A stretch of 64,000 nucleotides of DNA from Mermis nigrescens (taxonomy: Eukaryota; Nematoda; Enoplea; Mermithida; Mermithidae). The notes below the pieces were generated by a model that was given only the letters and a program-made list of their open reading frames with translations, was not told where the DNA came from and searched no databases. Below, piece by piece: positions 23,598 through 36,075 of this stretch; position 1 is the stretch's first letter; the number at the start of each line of letters is the position of its first letter. Where the stretch lies: positions 170,082-234,081 of the forward strand of contig JAVLUZ010000269.1 in NCBI GenBank assembly GCA_036768485.1, given 5' to 3'. A program made the position numbers and the translations under genes.

Positions 23598-24999
23598 GTA
23601 CGTGTTATTGTAAAAATTTTCTACGTGTTGTAAAATTTTTTACCTCATTAGAAACTTTATAAAAAATTTCATGGTCGAAGAGTATAAAAGTACCATGCGT
23701 CGTTAAACGTTTGTGAGAATTCCGCATTATTTCTCATACAATTATTTTCAGATACATTTGTGCTATAACTCGCGTTTCGTTTCTTTCATACTGAAAGCAC
23801 GCTTCGCCTTTATATGTTTCTTTTTCGTTTTTTCATTTATTCATTCGTTTATTACACAAATCTCTGTATTCTGTTTGATAAAAATTTTCTCTCTCATTCT
23901 TCATTCTCTTCCTTTCCGCTTTTTTACTTTTTCTTCCTGTTATTTTTCTTTTTGCAAAAACATCTCACTATTCACAAATTATGTCCTAATTTGTATCCTT
24001 TTCTCTGTAAAATTTTCCAATTCCATCATTTTTAAAAGAAACGTAATTTAGAGCTTGAGGTACTCCTTTTATATATACTCTCGACAGAATAAACGGCTTA
24101 TTATTCAGAAGAAAATGAGTCAAAATAAAAGAAAAAATGGCTCAGAGCAAGGATTTTCTGCGACAGATATTTAAAATACTAGCAAGAAATAAATCTCCGA
24201 TGCAACAAAATGAAGGAATTTACTTGGAATTGTGGATTATCAATGATTAAAAGACGGATACTACGAAATGTCACTAATGCGCGCAAAAAACCGAGATCTT
24301 AGAAAAAATTATGCATGATTGCATGATGCTACGGGAAATTGATGAATACTAATCTTAAATTTTGAAAATGCCTCTATTATTTGCTTTTTTTTCACAATAC
24401 AAAAATAAAATATTGAATTCTTGCACCCAGTTTCCGTAGAAATAATTTTTTTTTAAATTTGCAACTTTCTAGTACAATTTTTTCATGCATATTTGACTTT
24501 CTTGCTTTGCTTTCTCAGCAAAAATAATCGACATTTCCAATCGCAAGCCATTTTTCAAGCAAATGTGATTTTTGCTAAAAATTTTTTATATATCAATATA
24601 TTGAGATCAATGAATAAAATATATTATAATATAAAAATCATAAATACGCCAAAAAGTGAAAAATAAAATAAAAAACGTAATGAAAGATAAAACAACTCAT
24701 ACAAGCAAATTGTAATTAAAAGAATATTTGATATAGCGACTCTTTTTCATGGAATTTATAGAAATCATGGCTCCAAAAAGTTTAAAAAAATGTTGAAATA
24801 ACGTCAATACTCCTTCAGAAAACTTTCCGATTTCATCCATTTTTCGTCCTTAAATTTGCCTTATTTTTTAAGTGAATTTTCAATTTTCTAATGCTAGATA
24901 TCTAATGTTTAACTAAAACGTTATAACATATTGTTTTTATTATTAATTTGGTCGGTCACACGACATTTCTCACTTAATTTTTGCATTCCGTTCAGTCTG

Positions 25000-27300
25000 G
25001 TGTTTTAAATTATAGACAAATGAAGGAGCTCAAACGATATGTTCTATTTTTGAAAAGTTACTTATTCCTATACTGACTGTGTAAAGAGTGTAAAGAATCT
25101 GAGTGAAAACACACCTCAGCCTCTTTCTGTCTGCCAACAACTCCCCATATGAGTCCTAAGAAATTTACTGTGACAAAGATGTACTAAGACATAGGGGCTA
25201 CTTTCGGTTTACCAGCTAACTTTTTTACACTCAATATGGAATTAATTCCAGGGGTTCAAACTTAATACTACAGTGGATGATGTAAAAACAGGTTCTTTCT
25301 CACATTTCTCCGCCAACTTCTCCAGTTATAGGTCGAGACAAGTCAGATACAACAAAAAGAGACTACGTTTAAGGGGCTAAAAAATTGCACCAAGGTGCAT
25401 ATCCAAAATGGAGGTGTAACATCGGCTTAAAATACACGTTTTCTTCCGTTTTTTGATTGGTAAATACCTCCAGTAAGATCCGAAACAAACGTTTTTCACA
25501 CATAAACGTACTTCAATTCAATGACTACAAAGTGGCTAAAATTAAATTTCTCCACAATTAATGGGGAGTTTATTTCAGATTTTTAAACCTTGCAATATGG
25601 TATATGGTGTCAACACACGTTTTGGTCTATTTTCGTGTGCCGATTTCTCCTTTCAAAGTCGGAATAAGCGAGTAAAACAAAAATAAAGTACGCTCTTAGG
25701 GGTACACATCACAGCCAATGTATGTACATGAATTTGGAGCCAGAGCGGGAGATATAAATTGAAAAATCGGGGGTGTAATACATATTTCTGTCTTGTGTTT
25801 TCCTGCTAACTTTTTCAGACAAGGGTCTGGATGTGGTCTCAAGTCTAAGAATGTACCACATGTCAAACGTCATACATCCCTCAGGCGCGTTTGTTTACAC
25901 TAAACAGTGTTGCAAATTGGTTTACATCCAATATCTATTTGTCTTCAGAATATTGAGCAGAGTTATTATTTCATATTAGTTGATCACAATATCAAAACTA
26001 CGAATCCGACTAAAATCTCCATTACACTCGGTAGTAGTGCAAAGTTTATACTGGAAATTAATTTTAATTCTAAAACATAGCGGAATCTTTTTCCAATTGT
26101 TATTCAGTTTCTCTACGCCCAGTAGCTGTGGAAAATTTACGCTATTCATTTATTGTTGATGCGTCAAGTTTACACTACAAATTTATTTTACTTCCTGAGC
26201 GTTGCAAAAGTTCGAAATATGTTCTCTACGGTTAGGATTACGAACCTGACTGTATGTTCTCTTAACACCCAGTAGTTATGAAAAGTTTACACTGGAAATT
26301 AACCTTAGTTATAAAGCGGTGCAAAAGCTTTTCTTCAACATGTTTCATGTAAAGCCCGGATTACGAAGCTGAGTGTAAGTGTTATTACACCCATAGTTGC
26401 GTAAAGTTTACGCTGATAACCTTTGATCTGTTTTCTTCTTTAGAGTAGATAATGCTGATTTTGAGAACAATCTTGTTTTCCCCGTTTTTAGACTGCTGTC
26501 ATTATTGTGGCATGTTACCGTTGTGTTTATTGACTCATTCACTCAAATCGTGCTAATTAAGAGTAAAGATTAGTAAAGAAAAATGCTCCGATTGAACAAA
26601 AAGGACGAATATACTCGAAATTGCTCATCACTAGGGTGATAAAAGGAGGCAACTAGAGAATAGTTACCTATGTATGCCTGTGAAAATTATAAGAATTCAA
26701 TAAAACTTAGACTTGGCCAATAAATGCAAACACTGGAAGTATATTCTGGTGGCTTCTCAAAAAGAGGTGCCTTTACAAAAGATTGTTCAGGTTTTGAAAA
26801 AAGATTACGAGAAAGCTTTGATGTGTTTTAATAACCGCTTTTGTTCGTTATAAGAATCGAATGTCTCTTTCAATATCTAACAAATATTAATTTAATTGTC
26901 AATGTCTTCACAAGTGAATTATGACAATCAAATATATCATGTTAATTGCTGCCCCATACCATTGCGTGCCATTCTAGCGCTAAGAATGAGCATTATCTCA
27001 TTTTTCGATTAATGATCACTATTTTCTTCGAATAAGCCGCTCACGTTATTTATTTATACGTCGGAGGTGCAACTCCCGTCTGCAGGCAGCAAAATATACT
27101 TCAATTTTATACGTTTTTAGTGGGAGTCTAATTTTCAGTAGATTCTTACGACTTTCAAAAACATACATACTTAACTTTTCTCTAGTCCCCTTCTTTTATG
27201 TCCTGATGATCTGTGATTCTAAGTAAATTCGTCCTTCTTGTTCCATCGGAGCATTTTTCTACTGATTTATTATCTTAAGGCCAATAAACCAGGCATTGAT
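25000..27300. repeat. palindrome-core composite repeat P, copy 2 (intron 1 of copy A)
   Basis: Tandem units with GATTACGAA(C/T)CTGA and GTAAAGTTTAC at 25870-26420 precede an inverted core whose arms are about 26570-26660 (GGACGAATATACTCG) and 27185-27290 (AAATTCGTCCTTCTTGTTCC). Orientation is opposite to copy 1 at 16.1 kb. The counterpart in unit B is at 48.5-51.2 kb. Confidence 0.65.
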
Positions 27301-27371
27301 AAGATTTTTTTCTAATGCGAATTTTTTTCTAAAATAATTAAATAATATAAAAGTGACTGTACACCACACTT

Positions 27372-27541
27372 GGACCTACGGACTTTTGGGGTTTAGGCCC
27401 CCTTCCCCGAGAATCCGGTAGACCCCACCAAAATCGATTTATCCTTCACAGAATTTAATTTTTGGTATGTTTCTAGGATTCTTGCCAGTCTTACACCACC
27501 CAGACCACCCCTGCAAAATTTGGTCGCTACCCAAGTATGCT
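27372..27541. mobile_element. short hAT-like MITE, family M2 (shared by A and B)
   Basis: Begins CACACTTGGACC and ends CCCAAGTATG, flanked by CTGTACAC and CTGTACGC (8 bp, one mismatch). Interior has GAGAATCCGGTAGACC and CACCCAGACCACC. Unit B has the same element at about 51252-51432, eroded. Confidence 0.7.
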
Positions 27542-27681
27542 GTACGCTCTTAATTGATAGTTCAGGAAAGTCAACTTTGTCTCCATTGGAAGAAATAAGT
27601 CCTTAGTATAATACCCGAAGGAGTGCAATGCACTATTTTATAATTCATAGTTAAATACTTAATAATCGCATTTTCTTTAAG

Positions 27682-27755
27682 CTGAAGAACCGAAATCAGT
27701 ATATGGCGACCCCTCATGTCCGATAGCAGATGAAGCGATTACAGACAAACACGAC
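27682..27755 (+). CDS. copy A exon 2: mature N terminus
   Basis: The acceptor is TTTTCTTTAAG and the donor GAC|GTGAGT. Joined to exon 1 it gives TEEPKSVYGDPSCPIADEA, ending ITDKHD in phase 0. Copy B gives TQPYPIYYEPTCPIPPEA. The conserved Cys-Pro-Ile fits the first Cys plus Pro region of insect NUC proteins. Amino acids differ more than the flanking intron sequence would suggest. Confidence 0.75.
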
Positions 27756-28649
27756 GTGAGTTTCATAAAGCATGTTACCTTAAATTTTTGATTTAAATGA
27801 AATCGTGTGTGATGCATCGTGTTCATATGTATGTACGTGTCGAATCTTCTGTCTTAATTCATTAGAATGCCATGCAGTGGCGGATCCAGGTTGTTTGAAC
27901 GGGGGTGATATCCCAGAAGTCAAAAATAGTCCGAACCATTCGTAAATTAATTATGCGTGACTTAGCTGTTTTTTACGTCTTTTGACGAGCTAAAATATTC
28001 CTAATGTGAAAACATTAGTAACGCAAAGAACTTTTGAAAGCTCTAATAAAAATTGCCCAAAAATTAGCGCCAACATAGGATGAAAGTACAAAGCGCAAAG
28101 GAAAAACGCAAATGCCGCTAGGCGCAAAGTTCATATCAGTTTTATGCGTTGACGTTAAACGCGAAAAGTGTTAAATTTTAATCAAAATATTTCGTAGAAG
28201 TGTTTAAAATGCTGCTCCATAAATCCGCCTGAAATTAATTATACTCTACAATATACTAAGTTTGGAAGCCCTTCTAAATAAAATAGCCTCAAAAACCGCA
28301 TTTGTAAAGAATCAATTATTAGCCATCATTTTGCCCTAATTTCCACTTAAAATGTTTGAATTTTTCTATTCTGGACGTGCTACGGAATGCCTGATTGCGA
28401 CTTGCACTTTACTTTCACTTACTTTTATTTTCTTTCATTTATTTATTTTCACTCGAGATCAAATATTAGATTTTTAGTTAGACGATCGGATTGCCTTGAG
28501 GGTGGGTTTTAAGTGCACTGCGAGTATGTAAGCGCATTGTTTGCATCCTGTAATACTTCGCAGCTACATATGTCATTAAGATGCTTTAATGCGATACTAA
28601 TCAAGAGCTATAGCAAAACAGTGAGGTACTCAGGCACCGTTTCCGAAAG

Positions 28650-29680
28650 TTGCTCGTCAGCAATTGCTCGACAATTGCTCACAATAATTGTTCGCCTAGC
28701 AGTTTCTCGCCGAACAATCGCTCGTCTAGCAAATCATCGCCGAACTATTGCTCGCCTAACAATTGCTAGCGCCACACATTTGGTCGTCCGGCGATTGCTC
28801 GCCGATTACTTGTCATGCTTGACTTGGTTAATTGTAGCACGATTGCTTTCCATAAAGTTTTATTCTAGTTCATCTAAATCACGCGGGTTACATGCCCCGA
28901 TCTCCGCACCACAAGATTTAGGCGACTAGTTGCATTTTTAGGCCATTTTTTAGATGGCTTTTTGCTTTTTTGAGCAAAAATTGAAGGCTATTCGACGTGA
29001 ATGGTCGGCTCTACTCCACCCACATTTTTGAGTCATAACATTTATGGTTTGATTGTTCGCAAAGACTTTTATTGCACATAGTTGGCATACAAATGCAATA
29101 GCTCAAAATCGTGGGTAGTGGAGATCACACATGGGCGTAGAGGGTCTGGGATCTAGACCCTCTGAAAAGCTGACTCTCCAATGGATAGACCCTCAGAATT
29201 GAAATTTAGGTGCTATTTTAGGGAATTTATCCCCATCGGGCCCCTCAGAATTTGGCTACTGCCCAAGTATGGTAGAGACAGCTGATCATTTTTGATGAAG
29301 GGTACATAGCCTACAATTTTTGCTCTTTTTACGGTCGATAGGTCCCGAAAATGCAATTATTCACCTCTTGTCATAGGGCGAGATCGGGGGACGGCTGACT
29401 TTAGTCGAGGTATCCACCATCTAATCTCGGATGCAACGCATATGATTTAGATACATAGATAGAATATGACCTGATGGAAAGAGAGCATGCTAAACTAAGT
29501 AGTTAAACTTGTCGAGTAATTGGCGAGAAATTGCAGGCCGAGCAATTTTGGGGCGAGCAATCGTCAGGCGGACAATTGTTAGGCGAGCAAATGTTCGGCG
29601 AGCAATTGCTTGGCGAGTCCTTATTAGACGAGCAATTGTTGGGGAGCGATTGTTGTCGAGCATTTGTTGACGCGCAAGTC
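28650..29680. mobile_element. Foldback-like element with CAATTGCTCGCC terminal arrays
   Basis: The left array (28650-28800) is made of 12-15 bp units such as ACAATTGCTCGCCTAG and GCCGAACAATCGCTCG. The right array (29513-29680) holds the complement, GGCGAGCAATTGTT and variants. The interior contains an M2 MITE. Unit B has the same element at 52640-54240, with its right array nearly gone. The small ORFs 28513-28929 and 29919-29503 are translations of the arrays. Confidence 0.75.
29120..29280. mobile_element. short hAT-like MITE, family M2 (shared by A and B)
   Basis: Begins CACATGGGCGTAG and ends GCCCAAGTATG, resembling the M1 termini but with a different, 150-bp interior (AGACCCTCTGAAAA, CCAATGGATAGACCCTCAGAA). 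The same insertion is present in unit B at about 53600-53745, so it predates the duplication. Confidence 0.65.
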
Positions 29681-30037
29681 TTTCGGTAATCGCTCATAGC
29701 CAAATTCAATGTTATTAGATCGGAAAACAACGCGGAGACTTTCGATATTAGGCTCAGCATTTTATTAGCTCGAGGCGCATCATGAAAATTGTCATTGAAG
29801 TTAGACTGTCGAAAGAAATAATTTAAAATTGTTACTGGATTTGGTCTAGCTAAAGAAGAAATGAGATTGAACAAATCCAAATTTATTCGACGATTAATAC
29901 GATTTTGCCATTTTGTCACTTAACATATTGAGCTGAATAAAACTTCCTGCATATATTTTCTCACTTTTCATATGTTTTAGAATGAGAATCTTCTCCACAA
30001 AATCATCCCTAAAATCGTACCAGTCCTGAGTTACCAG

Positions 30038-30176
30038 CATAAAGTAGGCAGCACCAAAATGCTGAGGTGGGTGCGAGGATTTTTCAAAAGGTCAAAAATG
30101 GTCTTAAAAAATCCATTTTTCAATGGCCCTCTGGGAGTGGTGCATACCCACTTAACCCCCCTAGATCCCACGTGTA
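30038..30176 (-). mobile_element. hAT-like MITE, M1-related, 139 bp, unit A only
   Basis: Begins CATAAAGTAGGCAGC and ends in CCCACGTGTA, with perfect 8-bp duplications GTTACCAG at 30030-30037 and 30177-30184. Unit B at about 54590 reads GAGTTACTAGGCTGCTAC, the uninterrupted site. Internally deleted relative to the 260-bp copies. Confidence 0.85.
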
Positions 30177-30284
30177 GTTACCAGGCTGCTACATGTACAT
30201 AGCCGCAAGCGAATGGCTGTTGATTACCCAGAGTAAGGCTGGCACGAAAAAATCATCATTATTCATTTGATCGCATTTTTTTAG

Positions 30285-30560
30285 TTGGAGGTCCAAAAGA
30301 AACTCTGCTTTAGATTTAGAAATTCAGAGCACATTAATAGCTTCCTAAAAATGTATTGCATATGCTATAATTTTGTCCCTGGGCCGAGAAAATTGAAAAG
30401 ACGGCAAATTGTCATTTTGCTCTTTATTATCGTCCTTTTTATTTTTTCTGCTCAGAAGCAAAATTACAGCAAGTGCAATACATTTATGGCAAAGCTATTA
30501 ACAAGCTCAACATTCTTCATAAATCAAAACCCCACAGTTTCCTATGACTGCATTGCGGTG
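30285..30560 (+). other. exon-like open block in intron 2 of copy A
   Basis: After a good acceptor (TTTTTTCTGCTCAG, 30462) the frame reads AKLQQVQYIYGKAINKL and stops at TGA after PHSFL. Unit B (about 55138 onward) reads AKLQQVQYIFGKLLTR and stays open to KCATGCNE, near 55292. It may be an additional or alternative exon, but exons 2 and 4 already join in phase 0 without it. Confidence 0.35.
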
Positions 30561-30565
30561 TGCAG

Positions 30566-31640
30566 ACAATTAATCGCCAACAATTAATCGCGCACAATTA
30601 ATCGTGGACAATTAATCGCCGAACAATTAATCGCCATAACAATTAATCGCCGGGACATGTAATCACCTAATATACTTATATGTATGTATTTATAGTAAAA
30701 ACAATACTTTACTTGAAACAAAACTGTCGTTGCGAAAATACCTCGAATTTGTCTAAAAATTGAAACTGTGTGACAAGCCACGCAAATAATCAGTAATATC
30801 CAGCTCTCCGTAGCTATTCACGATTCTTTGAATACGAGCTGTACAATCTCTGTATTTTTCCTTCCAATGGGAGGCTGTTGGCTGGCCAAATACTGTTCAG
30901 TCATCATTTCGTTTTAACTTCTTCTAATCGTAACAACCTGAAAAATTTCCAAACTGTGGAGTGATGATTCTGAATCATTTTTTAGCAATCAATTTTCTCG
31001 AAGGTGTAAAATTCTCGACGCTTCGCGCCATATTCTAATGTTTTGACTATATTTTGTTCCATTTGTTTGGAGGCTTCCACCTCCCCTAGAAAATTTTCAA
31101 CTCTTCCCAAAATTCGCGATTTTCCAAAAGTTTCTAGAAATTTCATGAAAATTCGCAGAAAAGGTGATTTTTAAGTGTTTCTAGCTATCTATTTGCTCAA
31201 AAGTGTCAAATTTTGGCGCTTCGCGCCATAAACTCATTATTTAACTACATTTTGTTCATTTTATTCGACTTTTCTGATTTTTTTCGGATTTTCTTGTGCT
31301 TTTATGCTCTAGAAAGATAGAGCATCGTAAGAAACGCCGAAAAACGATGTTTTACGCGTACCCACTATTTTTAGGGCCCAAAAGACACCTCAAAATTTTA
31401 CCCCCTCCCCAGAATTCCTATGCTGTGCGCATGTATGATTATAAGCCAAGCTTTCACATTCACTACGGTCCTTTTTACGCACCTTTTTATATTTTTTATA
31501 CAGGTATTTATTTTTGATATGCTTTTGATGACGCTTGGTTGTTTACGATTAAATAGACCCACGATTAATTGTGTGCACGATTAACTGTTCTGCGATTAAC
31601 TGTTGGCGATTAATTGTCCGTGATTAATTGTCATGTAATC
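30566..31640. mobile_element. Foldback-like element with ACAATTAATCGCC terminal arrays, unit A only
   Basis: The left array (30566-30665) has six units of ACAATTAATCGCC with 2-6 bp spacers and ends GGACATGTAATC. The right array (31545-31640) has GGCGATTAATTGTCC-type units in the opposite sense and ends CATGTAATCC. About 1.08 kb. Unit B lacks this block: its exon-like sequence continues directly. Confidence 0.8.
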
Positions 31641-31999
31641 CTGCATGGCAAATAAATATCATTAAGTAAAGACAATAAATACAACACGTGCTAGCTCTAT
31701 CTAGAGTAAGCATTTATTTTAAAAAAATTTATGCTGATATCAGCGCTTTTTACGCAATCTTTTTTAATAAAAAGTCATTATTTTTTGGCGGTTTGCATTA
31801 ATGAGACAGATCAGTTATTAAACATCGCTCAATTCTAATACGCTCAATTCCAATTAAATTTTATCCGTTTTGTAAAAATTGCATCAACTTCATTGAATTG
31901 GTCAACATTCAATTCTAACGCTCAAGAAAGATAGTATACATTGTCAAAAAATGAAAGACACAGTTTCAAAGATTTTTCGAAATTATCGTTATTCAAGTG

Positions 32000-33400
32000 A
32001 CATTGCTCCGGTTATTCTAAACTAGCAATGAAAAATGCTCCGATGGAACAGAGAGGACTAATATACTTGGAAATACGCATTATTGATGATATAAAAGGAG
32101 TATAAGTACTAGGTACTAGGAATTACTTGCAAAAAGTGCAACATTGCAGAATGATAGAACGGAAATCTGAATAGTTATACGCTGAAACATCAGGAAATGT
32201 GCATCATAATTAATTTATCAAGGCACTGAATATTAACTGCATAATGCTTATATAATGCCAAAAATGAAATCGATAAGGAAACACATTGATTATTGGAACG
32301 TATGAAACTTTTTTTAATTTGCATTAGTCAAAAATGTTTAATCTTCTTCTCAGAGGCTACAGAATATACTTCTACCGTTTGCGTTGCTTAGTGTAAGTCT
32401 GATTCTTAGCAAATTCTTACTACTTTCAGAGTCATAGTATACTTTTTCCTAGTTCCCCTCCTTTTATATTTACATTAAAGCAAAATTCCAAGTATATTCG
32501 TCATCATTTGCTCGATCGAAGCGCTTTCTTTTGCTAATACCTAATTTTTAATCCGCAAGATTTGAGAAATTCACTCGGTAAATGCATACGCTTACCTGTC
32601 TAAGTAATGCTTTCAGTCCGAAAACAGGGATAACAAGATTGTTGTTGAATACAAGCATTTATTTTTAAAGATAAAGTATCCATACCTTTTTGAACAAATC
32701 AGAAATTTAGTCAGATTCGTACTTCCAATATTGCTAAGAAAAGTTTTAAAAAATTACCATCAACTCTCCCAAACTAAAGTTTTTTTGTCTGTAAACCGTA
32801 GACGTTCATTCAAAATAACCAAAATTTAAAGTCAGGTTCTCAATCCTGTTGTTCCAGAAAGCAATTTTTAAAAAATTACCATCTTAGAGGGTATAGAACT
32901 TAGCGTACTTTGTGTTTTTACCTTTACACAACCACAATTCATTTCATGTAAAAGCTTTGCACAATCACTAGGTGTAAAGAAAAACCTAAGGTCAAATTCG
33001 TAGTCCTTATTCTACAGAGAACATTCAAAAAATTAAGCTCATGTTAATTTTCAGTATATGCTTTAAACATCTATTGTGTAAGTGTAAAGAAAACTTTCAT
33101 TCAGATTCGTAATCCTGACATTACAGAGGGCATTTTGAAAAGAATATACTCTATCAAAACTGTAGATGTAAATTGAATTTGTATGCATATCCCTCATTGA
33201 ATAGTACACCTTCATAATCAGGATTGTATTCCGACCTATATTAGATGCTGACAGTCAAATCCTTTATATAAACGTTTTTTCAGCCTAAAATCGGATTTTT
33301 ACACCCAAAAACTGACTCCGTATTGAGTTTGAAGAGATGAGATCCAATGCAGCGTGTAACCCCTGAAATGTGCTTCATTTTTAGAAGTACTTAAAGAGTT
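32000..33400. repeat. palindrome-core composite repeat P, copy 3
   Basis: The core arms are about 32025-32110 (TGCTCCGATGGAACAGAGAGGA) and 32450-32530, followed by tandem units with CAGATTCGTA at 32690-33340. Same order as the 16.1 kb copy. Present only in unit A. Confidence 0.6.
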
Positions 33401-33414
33401 GCATGAACTACGAA

Positions 33415-33676
33415 CATAGGTGAGCGACACCAGAGTTCATGGGAATCGCAGGATTTTTTCGGGGGAAAAAATGACCTTAAAATAGTGGTATGGCGATAAA
33501 ACACTAATTTTTAACGTTTCTCATTGTGGACTATCCACTGGCGTCAAAAAATTGCGGAAAAAACAAAAAAATTTTAAAAATTGAATTACGCGGGGGTATT
33601 TCGGTTTCTGGAGGTAAGGGTATTTTGGCTTCTGGGGGAGTGCATACCCTCCCAAACCCCTCCACGCCCAGGTATG
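33415..33676 (-). mobile_element. hAT-like MITE, family M1, copy 4
   Basis: 262 bp, from CATAGGTGAGCG to GCCCAGGTATG on the minus strand, flanked by ACTACGAA (33407-33414) and ACTACGAC (33677-33684). Full-length interior with TTCTCATTG and G-runs. Confidence 0.9.
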
Positions 33677-34254
33677 ACTACGACTCGATTCATAGATGGA
33701 TAACTTTACAGATGAAAAACTGGCGAAAAGCATAATTCTTTTTACCCGAGATTTTAAACCTTACATCTCCTGATTTAACTCTTTATTGAGTCTGAAGAAA
33801 TGCAACCAAGTGCGACGTGTAGAACTTGAGATGTACTCTATTTTTACAATGCTTACCATGTCCGAATTCCGTAATCTGTAGGCTGGCCAACTATGAGAAG
33901 GAAAAAATGTATTTTTTCGTTCCCTACCAGAGTGTAAACTTCATGCTGCCAGAATTAAGTCTACCTCGACTTTTTACAAATGCGATAAAGTCTAGCGTGT
34001 TATTCAACATAAAAAATTCGAATAACCGACCGAATTTCGCAAAGCTAACACACTTATTGGAAACTCAATATGGAGTGAAAACAAGAGGAAAAAGCTGTGT
34101 CCAAGCTTTTATTATTATCAATTATCTTTAGAAGAAAACGCGCTTCCCGCGTGTATCTCTAAGAAGCTGTTGAGGGTGGTAGTCCCTTTTCGGGGGTGTC
34201 CAAATATAATTCAGATGCGTTTTGACGTACTACCTATGGTTCACTTTATTTAAG

Positions 34255-34419
34255 GTTTATCTTTCTTTGGATCGTGGTTTTGAAAATGGATATAAATTTT
34301 TGTACGAGACCGAATTGATTGATGGAATAGTTGAGGGAGATAACACGATTGTGCTCTACACACACGACTCGTTCGTCTCTTCTAGACTGGCATTCTTCAA
34401 GATAATATTCTCTCAAGGA
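34255..34419 (+). CDS. copy A exon 3: N-terminal region of nuclease-like protein
   Basis: Acceptor CTTTATTTAAG, donor CAAGGA|GTGAGT, exactly 55 codons, phase 0 at both ends. Reads VYLSLDRGFENGYKFLYE, then GIVEGDNTIVLYTHD and IIFSQG. Copy B has the same length and 70 % or so identity by eye. The Gly-x-Val-x-x-Gly-Asp-Asn-x-Ile-Val-Leu pattern resembles the N-terminal strand region of insect NUC proteins. Confidence 0.8.
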
Positions 34420-35784
34420 GTGAGTAAATTTTGAAATGTACATTCTGCTTATTAAACTCCGGTTTTTATACAAAAATGAGCTTACAATTTGATAAAACTG
34501 ATTAGCTTAGTAGAATTACGAAAAATTAGAGTCAGTATGTAAAACAGAATGGAATAATAAGTGAATATGTACTGATGTCTGAGTCAGCATCCATGTCCAT
34601 GATCTACATTGTTTTGTTGTCAAAAAACTGATAGGAGAGGCTCTTCTTAATCTGATCCTTTAAAAAGTTGGCTTTACACGTAGAAGTAGCGTATAAAATT
34701 CTAAATCTATAAACTCTTAGAATGTATCAAGGGGGTCCAGCCATTCACACAGGTAGAAAAATGCCAAAAAATTAATGGTAGGAGCAGAAAACATCATGGC
34801 TTGATTTTTTCATCTGACTCTGTCCACTGGCATCAAAAACTCGCAATAAAACATAACAATTTTGAAAATCTGACTATGGAGTCATTCGAATTTCGCTTGT
34901 TCTTCTCTAATTCTGGAGTATGAGAATTCTCGCTTGAACCTCAGAAAATATATGTCGCAATATTACTAATAGCCTGACTATAAAAAAAGGTTTTCGAAAA
35001 ATTAATATTTAAAAATTTAACGTAGATAATATAACTCTGCACATAAGTTCTATTACTGTATTATTTGCACTACACAAAATGAGTTCTGCGCAGCTAGCAA
35101 TGATTAGCTTAACTCTTTGTCAACCAGGATCTAGGACGGTGTACTAGTAAATCGCTTTATTGGCATTTTTCCGATCTTCCCTATCCTTGTGTCTAGAAAT
35201 TTGTCAAGCATGCTTGGGTTCCAGTTATGCACATCGTTTTTAATGGTTTAGCTCTATAAAAGTTATGGAGTGGTACAAAATGAGCATTTTTTGGCCTATT
35301 TACACTGATATCAAAAAACTCGAAATGATTTAATTAGAGTCTGATAAAAACTTGAGTGGTTTATTTATTTTCAACTTTTTAAATGCATTCCCTAGTTGTG
35401 TTTAACACAACGGAAATCTAATTTTTCTCATTTTTGCATGGATGTCCACCAGGTGCTAAGTCTTGGCATTGTAATAATTTCAGTTATAAGTCTTTCTGAA
35501 AAAGTTTTTATTAAAATTAACAGACATATTTAGAAAGAGCATAAAAATTGCATAAATTTAAAGTAATAATTACCATATTATGTAAAGATTGTGTAGCTTA
35601 ATGTAGACTAGGATGGCATCTTATGATGGTACCTGTCGACTGCAGAAACATGATAGTAAGCAGAGAATTGATCTTCATTTTTGTCCATTGTATTAGTCTG
35701 ATCTGAAACTAAATAATGCAACTTTTCTCATTCTTTTTATCAAATAAAAGATTATGTTAAGGAAGATTGTTGTTCTAGTGTCAC

Positions 35785-36075
35785 GCCCGGGTAGTGGTTA
35801 CCATAGATGCATATCATGGCCCAGCCGGTCTGGCGGGTTAGCCGGTCTGGGGAGTCAAAAAGTTGAGTTTTTTCGGGCCGAAATGGATCCAAAATTGGTG
35901 TAAGCGCAAAAATAGAAGTAAAAGTATGTTATTACTCAGTTTCGGTCTTTTGGAGCAAATTTTACATTTTCATCTGTTTTTGGCCATCTGCCCCATTTTT
36001 CCCACGGAGATTGTCCATTCTTTTATGCTGAGGGTCTAAGCCCCTCTGCCCCCACCGTGCATGTCTAGTGCCCAT
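35785..36075. mobile_element. MITE shared by units A and B (M1/M2-related)
   Basis: Begins near ATAGATGCATATCATGG and ends CCACCGTGCATGTCTAG. Unit B has it at about 57000-57535, where an M1 copy (57062-57314) has inserted into it. Shared, therefore older than the duplication. Confidence 0.5.

Noticed and set aside
28650..31640. CRISPR-like appearance of regularly spaced short repeats
   Set aside because: The genome is eukaryotic, units are 12-15 bp with 2-6 bp spacers, and each array has an inverted partner, which fits transposon termini.
33826..34131. 101-codon frame just before exon 3 of copy A
   Set aside because: Its B counterpart (55255-55360) has stops in that frame, and exons 2 and 3 join in phase without it.
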